A program made the translations under genes and the position numbers. Below the pieces are notes generated by a model. The model made no database searches and had not been told where the DNA came from. It saw nothing but the letters and a program-made list of their open reading frames with translations. From assembly GCA_026929865.2 (NCBI GenBank), contig CM049404.1, forward strand, positions 7,853,501-7,917,500: a DNA stretch of 64,000 nt, read 5' to 3'. Shown piece after piece: positions 20,161 to 31,579 of the stretch (its first letter is position 1; each line of letters opens with the position of its first letter). The stretch comes from Hyperoplus lanceolatus. Taxonomy: Eukaryota > Chordata > Actinopteri > Uranoscopiformes > Ammodytidae.

Positions 20161-20980
20161 ATATTTAATAACACGACAAATATTTTATACACTTATTTAT
20201 TATCATAAACCAGATAACATTAAAATTCAAATAAAATTAATCAAATCTAACTAGTCTCACTTCAATCTTAATCCAACTTATCCCCTTAACTCCCTCCCTC
20301 CTCCACTCATAGTCTTAAAACAAAAATATAATCTTTATTTTCACTATTAATTTCATATCATATTAATATTTTAATTCATTATCTAATTAATATAAAGTAA
20401 TAATACACCTTTCACAAACCCCCCTCACCTTTTCAACCCCCCACCCCCCCACTCTCCCCCTTCCAATAATAAAACAACTCAATTACTAAATTATAACTAC
20501 CCATTTCCTTCTCCCTCCCACATAATTTCTACACTACAAAACAATTTTTTAGTTAATTAACAAAATCATAATAATACATATTATATTAGTTCCCACAAAA
20601 CAAATAATTCAACACAAAAAATAAAATAAATAATAAACATACTTCTCCAAACTCTACATACTACACCCAAAAAAAAATAGTAAAAACAAATTCTATACAT
20701 CTATAAGATACTACAATTTTTTTACATTATTTTTATTTAAAAACACTTACACACCCCTAATTCTTTTAGCCTACTCGAAAAACACCAGAATGAAATAATT
20801 TCAAATATTATTTCAACTTAACAATTATAAACTCTATTTAACAACAACACACAAAACACTTCACCTCCATTTTATTTTATAAATTATAAAACATTCACAA
20901 CTTAAATATCTAAAGTATGATATACTAATAACGACAAAATTACCCCATCACGAACACCCCCTAAAACACGAACTAAAATA
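20161..20980. other. G-depleted tract in borcs6 intron 1
   Basis: The plus strand almost lacks guanine. By hand count, 20221-20940 (720 bases) contains 14 G and 171 C. Not one GG occurs in that interval; seven of the 14 G are followed by T, six by A and one by C. The minus strand therefore looks converted from C to T and carries long G runs at 20412-20460, compatible with a G-quadruplex. Ordinary composition returns around 20990. No open frame or known repeat was recognised. Confidence 0.85.
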
Positions 20981-21164
20981 AACACCAAAAGGAGTAGGTG
21001 AACCCGACATTTGTGACTTTCTCCGATCACAGGTCACTAAACAGTTATCGCTACAGTTTAATATATAATGTTGGCTACTATAGCAAACACGAGTGACACA
21101 TAGCAAAACACCACCAGAGCGCCCCTCACCTATTTGAGAAAGACATTGTTAGACATCTATGCTC

Positions 21165-21340
21165 CAGAGAAAATCGCGGGGGGCACGGAGAGACCCCGGG
21201 ATCAGGGGAGGGGGGCCGGGCCTTTGAAACGCACGGTGGAGAGCAGACAAAAAAAACAAAAAAGGAAAAAAAAAAAAAAAAACGGCCCCGCACCCGCACC
21301 CCCCACGGGGCCGGGAAGGCGCCGCGCCGACAAACCAGTG
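21165..21340. other. T-poor, G- and A-rich tract
   Basis: Only a handful of T residues occur in about 175 bases. It contains G runs spaced to allow a plus-strand G-quadruplex (21197-21221), a 17-base A run and GC-rich inverted blocks (GGCCCCG and CGGGGCC). It lies 160 bases downstream of the G-depleted tract in the same intron. Confidence 0.7.
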
Positions 21341-21725
21341 GCCATATGTTTCAGGCCCGTCTACATTTTCCAGTTTTCATGAACGCCAGTATGCCACAGA
21401 TCCCTGTTCTTATTTGTAGTTGCTTAGAAGAGATATAACACATCTAAAACACATTACAGGTGGCGGTATTGCTTAGTAAGGTTGTTAATGAAGGATTCGT
21501 GGCTTCTCCCTTAATGATGTCACAAGGGGAGAGAAATCTGACTGGGGGTTTATAACACAGGTTTTCAGAAAGGTGGAGGTGGAGAAAAAGAGAAAATCAT
21601 ATTTTTCCTCATACTTTGGGAGTCTCTAGACATAAAAAAGTGCATTTTGCACAATAGGTGACCTTTGAATAGGAATATAAAAACAGAATCTTCTCATCCT
21701 AAACTCTCTCCCAGCAGGTGGAGGG

Positions 21726-22310
21726 ATGAGTCTCTCCCCTGTGCTTGGCACAGAGGTGCCAGACACAGCTAACGGGCTTGTGGCCCCCGTCCCTTCAGAC
21801 GTAGCGGTCTCTGTTAAATGTGTGGGCAGCAGAGTGGCCTGTACTGAGGAGGAGGCTTCAGAGGATGGAGATCTCCAACACACAGAGAACGGTGAAGGCC
21901 ACTCGGACACAGAGACATACAACGATGAGAGAACGTCTAGTAGTTTACCATCACACCCCTCTCACATGACGGAGCCCTCGTTGCCCACTGCGACATGCAC
22001 TGGAGACTCTGAACCATCGGGCTCCAAACACACAGACATTCCTGAGGCCTCGGACACTGTGGAGCCTCATAGTGTGGCTCCACTGTGGGTCCCACAAACC
22101 AAAGACTCAACTCATCGAGGAGGCCACGCCAGCACACACACACTGCACACAGAGGTAGAGACTGTGTTTGAAGGCACTGACAGCAGAGAGGAAGAGGAGG
22201 AAGAGGAGGAAGAGGAGGACGGAGAGAAAGAGAAGCAGGACGAGGAGGAGGACGAGAAGAATGAGAAACAGTGGATCCATCCGCGTGCTGCGGGGAGAAC
22301 AGAGGTCCAG
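21726..22310 (+). CDS. borcs6: borcs6 coding exon 1 (disordered, acidic N-terminus)
   Basis: 195 codons from ATG to a GTGAGT donor, phase 0. Starts MSLSPVLGTEV and ends GRTEVQ; contains a run of about ten Glu residues. The acceptor is CCCAGCAG, eight bases upstream of the ATG. Confidence 0.85.
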
Positions 22311-25300
22311 GTGAGTGGACTGAAGGATTATGTTCAGCTTTATATGGCTATGTGAATCAGTGAGAGTGGAGGGCATCATTGGAATCAGAAAACGGTAGTT
22401 AGTGTAAAATAAAGGCAGTGCAAGCTAAAGCTTTAGTGCGTAACCTCTGTAGGCCCCACGAGGAAATCTGAGTAATTACATTAACTAATTAATTAAATCG
22501 GGGCGCCGGGTGTCAAGGGGGTGACACTTATTTGTCTAATTGTTGATCTGTGGTTTTAAATGTGGATGTTGATTGTGTGATTGTGGATGAGGTTGGCTGA
22601 AAAAGGAATTGCCTTTCTTGGGATCAATAAAGTAATTTAATCTAAGTTAATGTGCAAATTGCTTTTAAATAAACTCCTTGATCATCATTTTTTCCAAATG
22701 GCTACATTTAAGGTAAGGTAAGAAAAGAAGCTGTCTTGTGTAGCTCCTAGGCTGCTTTCATAATGATTTGTTCCTCCTCTCCTGCTGTGCAGCCTTCTAG
22801 ACACTATTCGTCCTCAGCCCCCGGCTCCAGCACCTCGTCTTCTCTTCCACCTCCTCTCCTGCCCTCTGATGACGTGCCCTGTCCCCCCCACGTCATGGCC
22901 CAGGTCTGGGTACGCAACGTCCGGGGCATGCAGGACAGCAAGAGCCTGGATGAGATCAGCCAAACATGTGCAGGTGAATTGAAACAAACCGCTTTGATTT
23001 TGTGCTCAATGAAGTTTGTCTCATTCGGAGTCTCTTTATTTCCCTGAATTGATCAGTACGTGCAGAACCTCTTTATGTAAAGCGGTCGCTAAACGGAACA
23101 AAATGGTGGGTATTATGCCTGTTTTAAGCGGAGCTTACATTAGTGCTACACAATATATCAAAATGTATTGTTATCGCGATAGTTGATATTGCGGTATGTA
23201 TCAAAGCAAAGACTGCTTGAACTGCAACAAGTGGTAGCCTATTCTGTGCCATACATTCACGCTCTGCATCTCAATACACTTGGCCAATCAGATAAAGCCC
23301 TACTGCTCTAGATGCATGTCCCCCAATGTAGTGCCTGAAGTGGTAAAGTGCATGGATGTGAAAATGTAGCTCTTGGATTACGTGTTAGCCAGCTGGGATT
23401 TACATGAATACTAGAAAGTGTGTAGCTCACCGCAGACAACAATGCTTATGCCAACTGCGTGAAGGCCATGACCTCACCAACTGGGTCAGACTAAACTGAT
23501 GTGCTTTGTTCCGCCTGGACTAGGGGTAGTAGTATGCATAGGCTAGCAGAAAGACATTAACACTGTTTATTTAAGTATTTGTCTATTTATCACAAGTGAT
23601 ATTGTCATCGCTATATTCAACAATACTATCACATATTGCATGATTTCCTGGTATGTGCATACAAGGGGTGGTGAAAATAATCGATTCATGTAAAAATTGC
23701 GATTCATATATGTTAAAATCAAATGTTTTTCAAGCTTCCCATTAAAATAGACTTAAAGCTGGGGTGTATGATTTCTGATTGGTCAAAGTTAACATGAGCT
23801 GTACACTTGGACCAATCAGAGTGAGGCTCCGATTCTCTGTTCACTTTGTCACGGCTTTGTTGGAGTAGAGCGTGTCAGGGAGGGACCATAGGGGAGGGAC
23901 CAAAGAGAACAAGTGGAGCGGTTGAGGTATTTGGATTCAAATCACTATCCCAACTGCCATTTTCTCCCCAAATCCTCCACCCCAGCTTTAATTGAAGATA
24001 AATGAGCAATGAGACAATAGCACACAGTGGACTGGAGTAGATCCGGTAATCCTCTTTTGAACTGAATCCAGAAATCGGAGACCTTGAATTGTTTTACAAC
24101 TTTCTTAAAGAGGACCTATTATACTACTTTTCTGGTCTTAATTTCTTGTTTTACACTGCTATAGAGCAACCTGACACGAATCACATCACAAAAAACTGTA
24201 GATTTTCAGGAAGCTCTTTCTCTTATTTTGGCGATCCAGCACGTCCTGTCAACACTTGAGTGTGTGTGCTTCGGGCATCTCCGCTCCCTCCGCCTGTGCT
24301 TCGGCGATCTCCGCTCCCGTCCCCCCCCTCCTGCAAACCCCACTCCGTTGTGATTGGTTACCTTCCTTCCGGAACACTTTCAGTGGCGGGAAGCGCGAGC
24401 ATGGACCTATAAGGGCGCGAGGCAGACGCGAACAGGGAAGTGACAGCATTACCATACATGGAAACATCCGCGTGGTGACTTCACAAAGTTTTATGCAACA
24501 TCACAAATTATGAAAGGGTAGACCGCTTTGAAGACGTGACTTCTCGACTGGCTAGAATAGTGTTTAGTGCTCTGCACAGACACCCCAGACGGTCAGCAGG
24601 GAATACGTCGAAATGCATGTAAGTCATTATTTGATAATTCAGTATGGTTAAGCATGACTATGAATCATCATAACAACGTTCATAGGTCATAAAAGTCAAA
24701 AAGCATCATAGGTCCTCTTCAAGCTGATGTTTTGCTATCCTCCACAGGTGTTTCAGGGGCCCGGGGAGGGGGCAAAGGTGGCCAGTCAGAGGGCAGAAGG
24801 GCCACCATCTCCTCTGCTCTGGAGCTAGAGGGCACAGTCAGCCATGATGGAGAGCTGACTCACTTCATCACAGAGAACCTGGAGCAGAAAATCAAGATGA
24901 GCAGCTCCAAGCCCAGTCTGGACTGCAGTGACTGTGAGTATGAGGCTGACGCTAACTTTGGGATGTTCTAAGTCAATTCATGTAAATGGGTTGAGATGAG
25001 GCGTGATATGCTCTTATATGACATATTAAGTATTAAGACCCAATCACGGCAGTTCTTTGCCCAAACGTTGTTGCCTTGGAGACCTTTTGATACGGCCACG
25101 CCCACCCAGTACTGTCAAACGGCCTACATGGTAAAAAGCTGTTTTTTTTAACTAAGTTTGTAACAAAATGATGAACATTTATTTTCAATCTGATCTTATT
25201 GGGACAACCACATTTGATATAATATATTGATGTTTACTATTTAAGACCAGGTTTCCAGAGGCTTTAAAGCAAACATGAATTTAGTATTTGTGGAGGGACA

Positions 25301-28300
25301 GGAGTGAGACCTCCTGCACGTGTAACCGTGTATGATTTTCATGTGCAGTAATTATGTGTTCAACTGTAGGTGTGCGTTTTGTGTTGTATTTGACCTGTGG
25401 AGAAGAAACGTGTGCATTCGGTGTATGTTCTGATGTGGAGGATGGACATAGTGTTCCCATGTGTGTTGCTTTCATAACTGCATTTATATGTGAGGGTCAG
25501 GAGGCTCTAACAGATGTGTATTTTCCTCTGCAGAAGGAGGTGTCAAAGGGTTAAAAGCATTGTGATTGGTAGTGGAAGTAAAACTGCAGTGCAGGGCGTC
25601 TGGCTTGCTGAATCACAGGGTGTTTCTCCCTGCAGAGGCTAACAGCCTCAGGCAGCCACTACTCATCATTTATGCATTACTGTGTACCATATAAAGTAAT
25701 GGAGAATGGATGCACTACATCTAGCAAATGAATTGCTTTGTTTTGGGTCTTCTGATCTACTGATGACTCATCTACCACCCTGCAGTGTTCACAGTGCAGC
25801 AGCTTTGTTATGTAACTGCGGTCTGGGCAATGTTTGTTTGACTACATTTGAAATAGCTTTTCTTGTGATTACATTTATTTAGTATTCGTCCGTTACTTTT
25901 ACTTTTGAATCAACTGGTGCTTTTGAGGTACAGTGTATATTTAATATATTTCAACTTGGTCACAATGGATATTCCCAATGGAGATAAGTGTAAGATTCCT
26001 TATTTATTTTCGTACTTGGAGTAGTTTTTGCGTGAACCTCTTCTTGACTTATAGTAGCACGTGCTAGCTTTGAAAACATGGTTAAATAGAATGCATACAA
26101 CTGTGGTAAAAGTCAAGTTTATCATTAATATTTGATTTTTTTTGGCTGTATATATTTGAGGAAGCAGGCAAATGTGTGAAAACACGTACAAGAAAAGTTG
26201 ATTCATCAGTTCAATAAGGAAGTCCAAAGTGTACTTGTGAAAGCTGTGGTTGAACACAAGCGTTGACAACAATAGCAACTCTATAGGTGCAAAAGTCAAA
26301 ATCAAAATGCTTTTTGTTGGTTGCATGAAAACTTCAATTACCACAGTTGTTGTGTCATGTTTTAGAGCCACAGTTTGTGTAAGGCTACATTGTAATAATG
26401 ATGTATTTAAGTATCTTGTTGTCCTGAATAGTGTGGCATAATTTGAAGGACATAAGAAGGTGGACTGATTAGGAAAAACTGTCCCTCAAACTATAAAAAT
26501 CTCAGGTTTTGCTCATTGAAATCCACCCAGCGTTGTCATTTCATGCTCTCTTTGTGAGATTTTTAGATGAAAAATGTAAAATGTGCCCTTGCTCTCTCTG
26601 GCTCATTAATTTAGCCTCAGGCTGTTATAACGATGGAGCGGAGACTCAACCCCACAGTCAAGCCACAGATACAACTTTCCAGGTTACACATAAAGTAATC
26701 CAATCATCTCTATAAGTGCAGCAGCTTGACCCAGTCCAACTTGTCCGTCAACAGCATGTTCAATTTTCCAGGAGAAAATCACTGAACTGCTGCCCTTCAC
26801 TCAGAGAGAACCCCCCCCCACACACACACACACACACACACTGGATTAGAGCCTCCACTAAACTGGCCTCTCATATTAAACACAGGAACGCAGTCAATAC
26901 GCCCTCTGTGGCAGCTCATTCCCTCTACCTGCTCATTCAATTAGCATGGATGACTCACAGACTTTGTTTAGTCTGGAGGGATTTATAACTGCAGCCTGAC
27001 AGGAATCATTTTTAGAGATGGAAAAGGATTTTTCTTCCCACAGGCCACACGCGAGTGAGCCACTGCATGTGCACATGTTCTTTTAGTTAAGTGGCGTCAT
27101 TTGTTTAAAGTGGTGCAGGCAGTCGGTCTGTAGGAGCAGGTGTTTCTTCAAAAAGGAACAATTCTTCAGCTACTCTTGTGTGTAATGTATTTGCCTGATT
27201 TCTAACCACTAGACCACGAGCGCCCCCTTCACTTCATTGTATTTGAGGTAGTGCTGGTAGCTTGTGCTTGGCAGGGCCTGTTGGTGGATTGCATCACTCT
27301 CGACTGTCTGTTTGAATGTGTGTGTGTGTGTGTTTTGGTGGGTGTTCATGAATATTGTCATTAATTAAGCAAATATAAAAACATTTACTGGTTCCAGCTT
27401 GTCCAATGTGATGACTTTCTGCTTTTATCTGTTTTCAATCATTGGAGATGCTTTGTTATCTTTGGCTGGTCCTCTGTTACTTTAACAATGAACTCCTGTC
27501 TGGCTTTTTCACTATTTCTTTTCAACGCTCTTCATAGATTATATTATTTATAGCATAACTAAAATAATTATTTAGAAAATATTCCTAAAGAATTCCTTTA
27601 AAAAAAATTCTTATCACTACTCTCATTATATCAATCCATTCTCATAATCATTTCTGTCCAGCGGACTGTTCTGGTCCCATCTACCGAAGCCGGGGATCGT
27701 CACGGAGACCAGCAGACATCCCTCCCATCGATCCCACTGTCCTATTGGATCTTCAGAAACACACCCAGGACGTGGCACACAGTGTGGAGATGATGATGAG
27801 AAGTCTCAATGGAACCATCCAGAATGTGAGTCCCTTGTCCTGCTATTAAGTCTTTGGTATTTAACTTCATCATCTAGTTTCTAGTGTTCTTTCACACTCT
27901 AATAATGTATATGAATGGATGAATGAATGTCATGCCACTCAAGGGGCCCATCCCACACAGGGATTACAGTACAACACAAAGAGTGTAGTACATGCACATT
28001 GACAATACAAATATTTGTAAGTAATATCTAGTTCTGTCACCTGATGAACTGAAACTAAGTATAAAGTGACATCTTTCTCTTAGACCACACTTTTTCAATA
28101 TAGTCAGCAATTACATATGTTCCGTTTTCAAATAAACAAGCTAACTTGTATGTATCCTGCATATAAGGAACTTCCTGTACGTTGACTTTCTTGATTAACA
28201 TTAGTCTCAAATCATGATAAATTGGACAATACAAAATAAAGGGAATTTCATTTTTGATTTCAGTGAGCTCTCAAAAGTTAGTCTAGTTTCCTCACTGGTA

Positions 28301-31098
28301 TATTTCCAACCCTGATCTATTTTCTTTCAGATGACAGCTCTGAGTGTGGGATACATCCAGACCTACAGAGATTCAGTTGACAGCCTGGGAGAGTCTGTGG
28401 ACATGAGTATAAAGGTGACACCAGAACGTGAATTATTAACTGTCATGACATCAGAAATTCAATTGTTCTGTCAGTTTGTCCAAATGTGATTATTTCCTGC
28501 ATTATTTGTTGGAAATCCAATCATAATGATGAAACATTTGGGTCATTTAACATAAGTACTGGCTATAAGAGTTTTAATAACTGGAAACCTGACGAAAACA
28601 ACATAAGTAAACCATGATGCAGATTAGGGCTGAGCGATATGACGATATCATATCGTGGACGATATGAAAGTGTCTACCGGGAGAGATTTGGCCATACCGT
28701 TTATATCGCAGAGAAAAAAGTTCATGTGGCGGGAGCATATATGGAGCGGGAGGCAGCTGTCCCTCCGAGTCCCTGTACACAATACAGGGGGCATACACAA
28801 TAAAGACAATCACAGGGATAACATAAACAGAGAACAGAAATAAAATAGGATAAAATATATTAATTTAAATAAAGTAGGCCTATACAAAATACAAAACAAG
28901 AGCAAAAATAAAATACTAAATGAACAATGAATTCAGCTAAAACAGTTAGTCAGATGTGTAAAATTCAGAAATGATAGATTCAAATAAACCAAGAGTAGGA
29001 TGAGCAGTCATTTTTAAGTTGCTCTGCAGAGCATTCCATGAATTAGGGGCACTACATGAAAAGGCAGTTATTCCTAAACTGGAGTTAGCTCGGGGCAATT
29101 TAGGAGGAGTAGTCGAGCATGGTACATATGAAGGGTGGATGTTTCCCATGAAGGCATTAAAGATAAATAAAAACCAGTGTATATAATATCTCATTAAAAG
29201 AGAAGGACAACATGAGTGTTCATGTTTTATTTCTCTAATTTTAAACACAAGCTTGTTAGGCAATTGCCTCTTAAAAGAGGACGGGATTATTTAAAAGCAA
29301 AGTCTTCTTGGTTGTCCAATGTTCTATACTAGGGGGGAATACCCAATTCAGTCTATTCTCGAGTTGGTTCCTCAGACACAGACAGGAAATCAATGCGTGC
29401 CTTTGCAGCGCGGTACATTTAAAAACACATTCAATACAAAACCACAGCAATCAAAAGGGAAATTATGGGAAAATCAAACAACAACAGCAAACAATAATAC
29501 TCAAATGCATAAAATAAAGTTAACCATCCTTACAATCGCATTTTACTTCGAAGAGAAATTCAAGCGAGGCGAGTTTGACAATGTGGTGCAGCCTTAATTT
29601 GTGAAAGACAGTTGGAATGGTGGTTGTCGATGCCAAACTGTGTCTCCTCAATATGTTCCCCAAGCAGAAACACATCCTCCGTTTCAATCACCTCCCGGAC
29701 GAAGTGTGTGACTTGGACGTCTGGTTACTTATATCATATCAGAATCTTCTATGACTGTTAAGCCCACTATGAATATTAAAACACGTCGAAACTTGTGCCC
29801 TGTATTTTAGCTACATGTATGATCTTTGCAGCAAAGAAAACCGCGTGAAAATGGTATTTAATGAGATATGATTAATTACATGCGCTGACAGTTCATTGCA
29901 CCTGCCAAACAGACTACACTGAGTGGAACGTGTGACCGGTCCAAGATGGCGCCCGCATTTCTCGCGCTCAACGCCCAATGCGGCGTCTATCCTTATTATG
30001 TCTATGGTCTAGACTCTAGCTCATGGTCAAGCTTCGGTGCGCCGTCACTTAAGTTAACAAACCAACTCTGTGTCACGGTGGCAGAGCAGCTTTTAACGGT
30101 CAAAAATGTCATCGGGCAAAGGAAACTTGCTTGCTGCTTCAGCGTGCTGTTGCCGTGACGCAGAGTTGGCTTGTTTTAAGCCGCAAACTACATGGGTTAG
30201 CTCTCGTGAGCTAGCTGGCTAATAATGACATCTTTAGCCTACTCGGGGCTTCACCCCCGTGCTGTTATTGTTGGAGACAGCCAGCAAGGCTGCTTTTATG
30301 TAACTTTAAAACATGTCAAACTTGAAAATATTATTTGTGTTGAAGCTGGAGGGAAAGTATTACCAGACATTTGCTCATTAGTTAATTTTGACAGCTTTTT
30401 TAAATTAAGATGAGCAAATACTGCAGGAAAATTCAAGTCTTTCATTATTTTGATATAGGCTACTATCAATTGGAAAATGTAGGCTCTTTGGTTGATGCTG
30501 TCATTTTTATTTTGCACTGACTGACTAAAGCCAGACTGGTGTGGTATTTTGCACCAGTTTTTCTTTTGTATGGAAATTTAAGTTCCAAGCAAAAATTTAA
30601 ATAATCTAATGTGATTAAAGTTCAGTACGGTTATTGTAATCCATTGAATTTTAAGGACAAATACTATATTGTGATATATATCCATATCGTGATATAAAAT
30701 TACCTATATCGTGATATAAGATTTGGTCCATATCGCCCAGCCCTAAAGCAGATACATACAGTATTTGTATGCCACCAGACCAATTGAGCTTTGTAATAAA
30801 GTTACATAATATATGTATATAGGAAGTATATCAGGTCCATAGTGAGCAGCCCTACCACAGTTATTCAAATCATGTCCCCTTCATTTTATCCACTTCTTGT
30901 ATGCCAGAAAACTTTTTAAAATGAAGATATTATTCAGCTCTTTTCATGACCTGGCTTATACTTCTACCATAGGGCATGTACACGCTGATGGCTCGGTGCG
31001 AGGAGTTAGACCGCTCCATGCAGCCCATACACACCCTGGCTGCACAGATCCGTGACATCAAGCGCACCCTGGACGCTCTGGAGGCCATTTGCAAGTAA
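21726..31098 (+). CDS. borcs6: BORC complex subunit 6 (lyspersin), six coding exons
   Basis: Subunit of BORC, the eight-protein complex on the lysosome surface that recruits Arl8 and kinesin to move lysosomes outward. Exons 21726-22310, 22793-22973, 24748-24933, 27662-27825, 28331-28414 and 30973-31098 join in frame into 441 residues ending in TAA. The N-terminal third is Ser/Thr-rich with a long acidic Glu tract (about residues 155-180) and is poorly conserved. The C-terminal half carries the family domain: ALELEGTVSHDGELTHFI, the NLEQKIKMSS helix, PADIPPIDP, and the coiled-coil core with VGYIQTYRDSVDSLGESVDM and MYTLMARCEELDRSM. The human protein is about 357 residues, so this one is longer at its N-terminus. 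The start is the first ATG after the acceptor. As I recall, the human gene is intronless, unlike this one. Confidence 0.92.
22605..22640 (+). repeat. LINE or SINE 3' tail remnant
   Basis: GGAATTGCCTTTCTTGGGATCAATAAAGTA-type ending, as seen at the 3' ends of fish L2-like LINEs and their SINEs. Only the tail is recognisable. Confidence 0.4.
22793..22973 (+). CDS. borcs6: borcs6 coding exon 2
   Basis: 181 bases after TGTGCAG. Encodes PSRHYSSSAPGSST, then PHVMAQVWVRNVRGMQDSKS, ending in phase 1 before GTGAAT. Confidence 0.85.
23139..23660. repeat. Possible degraded hAT-like element
   Basis: A left segment (GTGCTACACAATATATC, then ATTGTTATCGCGATAG) and a right segment (GATATTGTCATCGCTATATT) are loosely inverted. 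The ends are not clear and no target duplication was found. Confidence 0.3.
23753..23992. mobile_element. TTAA-type MITE, 240 bases
   Basis: Starts TTAAAGCTGGGGTGTATGAT and ends CACCCCAGCTTTAA, an inverted pair with TTAA at both borders. Lies in borcs6 intron between coding exons 2 and 3. Confidence 0.7.
24105..24722. mobile_element. TTAA-type MITE, about 610 bases
   Basis: Left end TTAAAGAGGACCTATTATAC; the right end is its complement CATAGGTCCTCTTCAA (one base off in the duplication). It ends 25 bases before borcs6 coding exon 3. Confidence 0.65.
24748..24933 (+). CDS. borcs6: borcs6 coding exon 3
   Basis: 186 bases after CCACAG and before GTGAGT. Encodes ISSALELEGTVSHDGELTHF, then NLEQKIKMSSSKPSLDCSD: the start of the conserved domain. 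Phase 1 at both ends. Confidence 0.9.
27662..27825 (+). CDS. borcs6: borcs6 coding exon 4
   Basis: 164 bases coding SRRPADIPPIDPTVLLDLQK and then VEMMMRSLNGTIQN, a conserved helix. Donor GTGAGT. Confidence 0.9.
28331..28414 (+). CDS. borcs6: borcs6 coding exon 5
   Basis: 84 bases, phase 0, after TTTCAG and before GTGACA. Encodes MTALSVGYIQTYRDSVDSLG and ESVDMSIK, the best conserved helix of the family. Confidence 0.92.
28625..30745. mobile_element. hAT-type transposon, non-autonomous, in borcs6 intron
   Basis: Left end TAGGGCTGAGCGATATGACG; right end complement TAGGGCTGGGCGATATGGAC. Flanking octamers ATGCAGAT (28617-28624) and AAGCAGAT (30746-30753) match at seven of eight positions, the hAT hallmark. 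No transposase remains. Inside is a LINE coding remnant (28946-29263, minus strand). Confidence 0.85.
28946..29263 (-). pseudogene. LINE ORF2 C-terminal remnant
   Basis: The frame contains RYYIHWFLFIFNAFMG, then PPKLPRANSSLG and AFSCSAPNSWNALQ. This layout is typical of the C-terminus after the reverse transcriptase domain in L2/Rex-like fish LINEs. Only about 100 residues survive, nested in the hAT element. Confidence 0.5.
30973..31098 (+). CDS. borcs6: borcs6 coding exon 6 and stop
   Basis: 126 bases coding GMYTLMARCEELDRSM through LDALEAICK, with TAA at 31096-31098. It follows an intron enlarged by a 2.1-kb hAT element. Confidence 0.92.
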   Translation, partial: GMYTLMARCEELDRSMQPIHTLAAQIRDIKRTLDALEAICK

Positions 31099-31481
31099 CC
31101 CCACCCGTCTGTTACGAATGCACATCCCAGCCGCAAAGATCCGACATCAAGCACACCCCGAACGAGGCTGTCTGCGAGTAAACCCAGCTGTTTCTGCAGG
31201 TAGCACGCACACACTGCAGCCAAGATTTTTAGATGCACCTCTGGATTCCTGGAACCATTGCTACTAGGCATGCTGGATAATGCATAGTGCCTCGGCTCGT
31301 CCATCATTTGAGGACGGCCACATTTGTGTTGATTTCAACTGAATTGGGCTTGAAAAATCTTGGGCCGGGTTTTTTCTCTTTTTTTTTAAAAAACATTTTA
31401 TTTAAAGCAACCTCATTTCCTCTAATGAAAGTGTCATGAAACTAAATCTCATAAATTAACCCGTTTTTCGGAGACACTTGG

Positions 31482-31579
<98 letters not shown>

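Noticed and set aside
20030-20254. 74-residue plus-strand frame at the edge of the G-poor tract
   Set aside because: Scarcity of G removes TAG and TGA stops and leaves long open frames by composition; no homology recognised.
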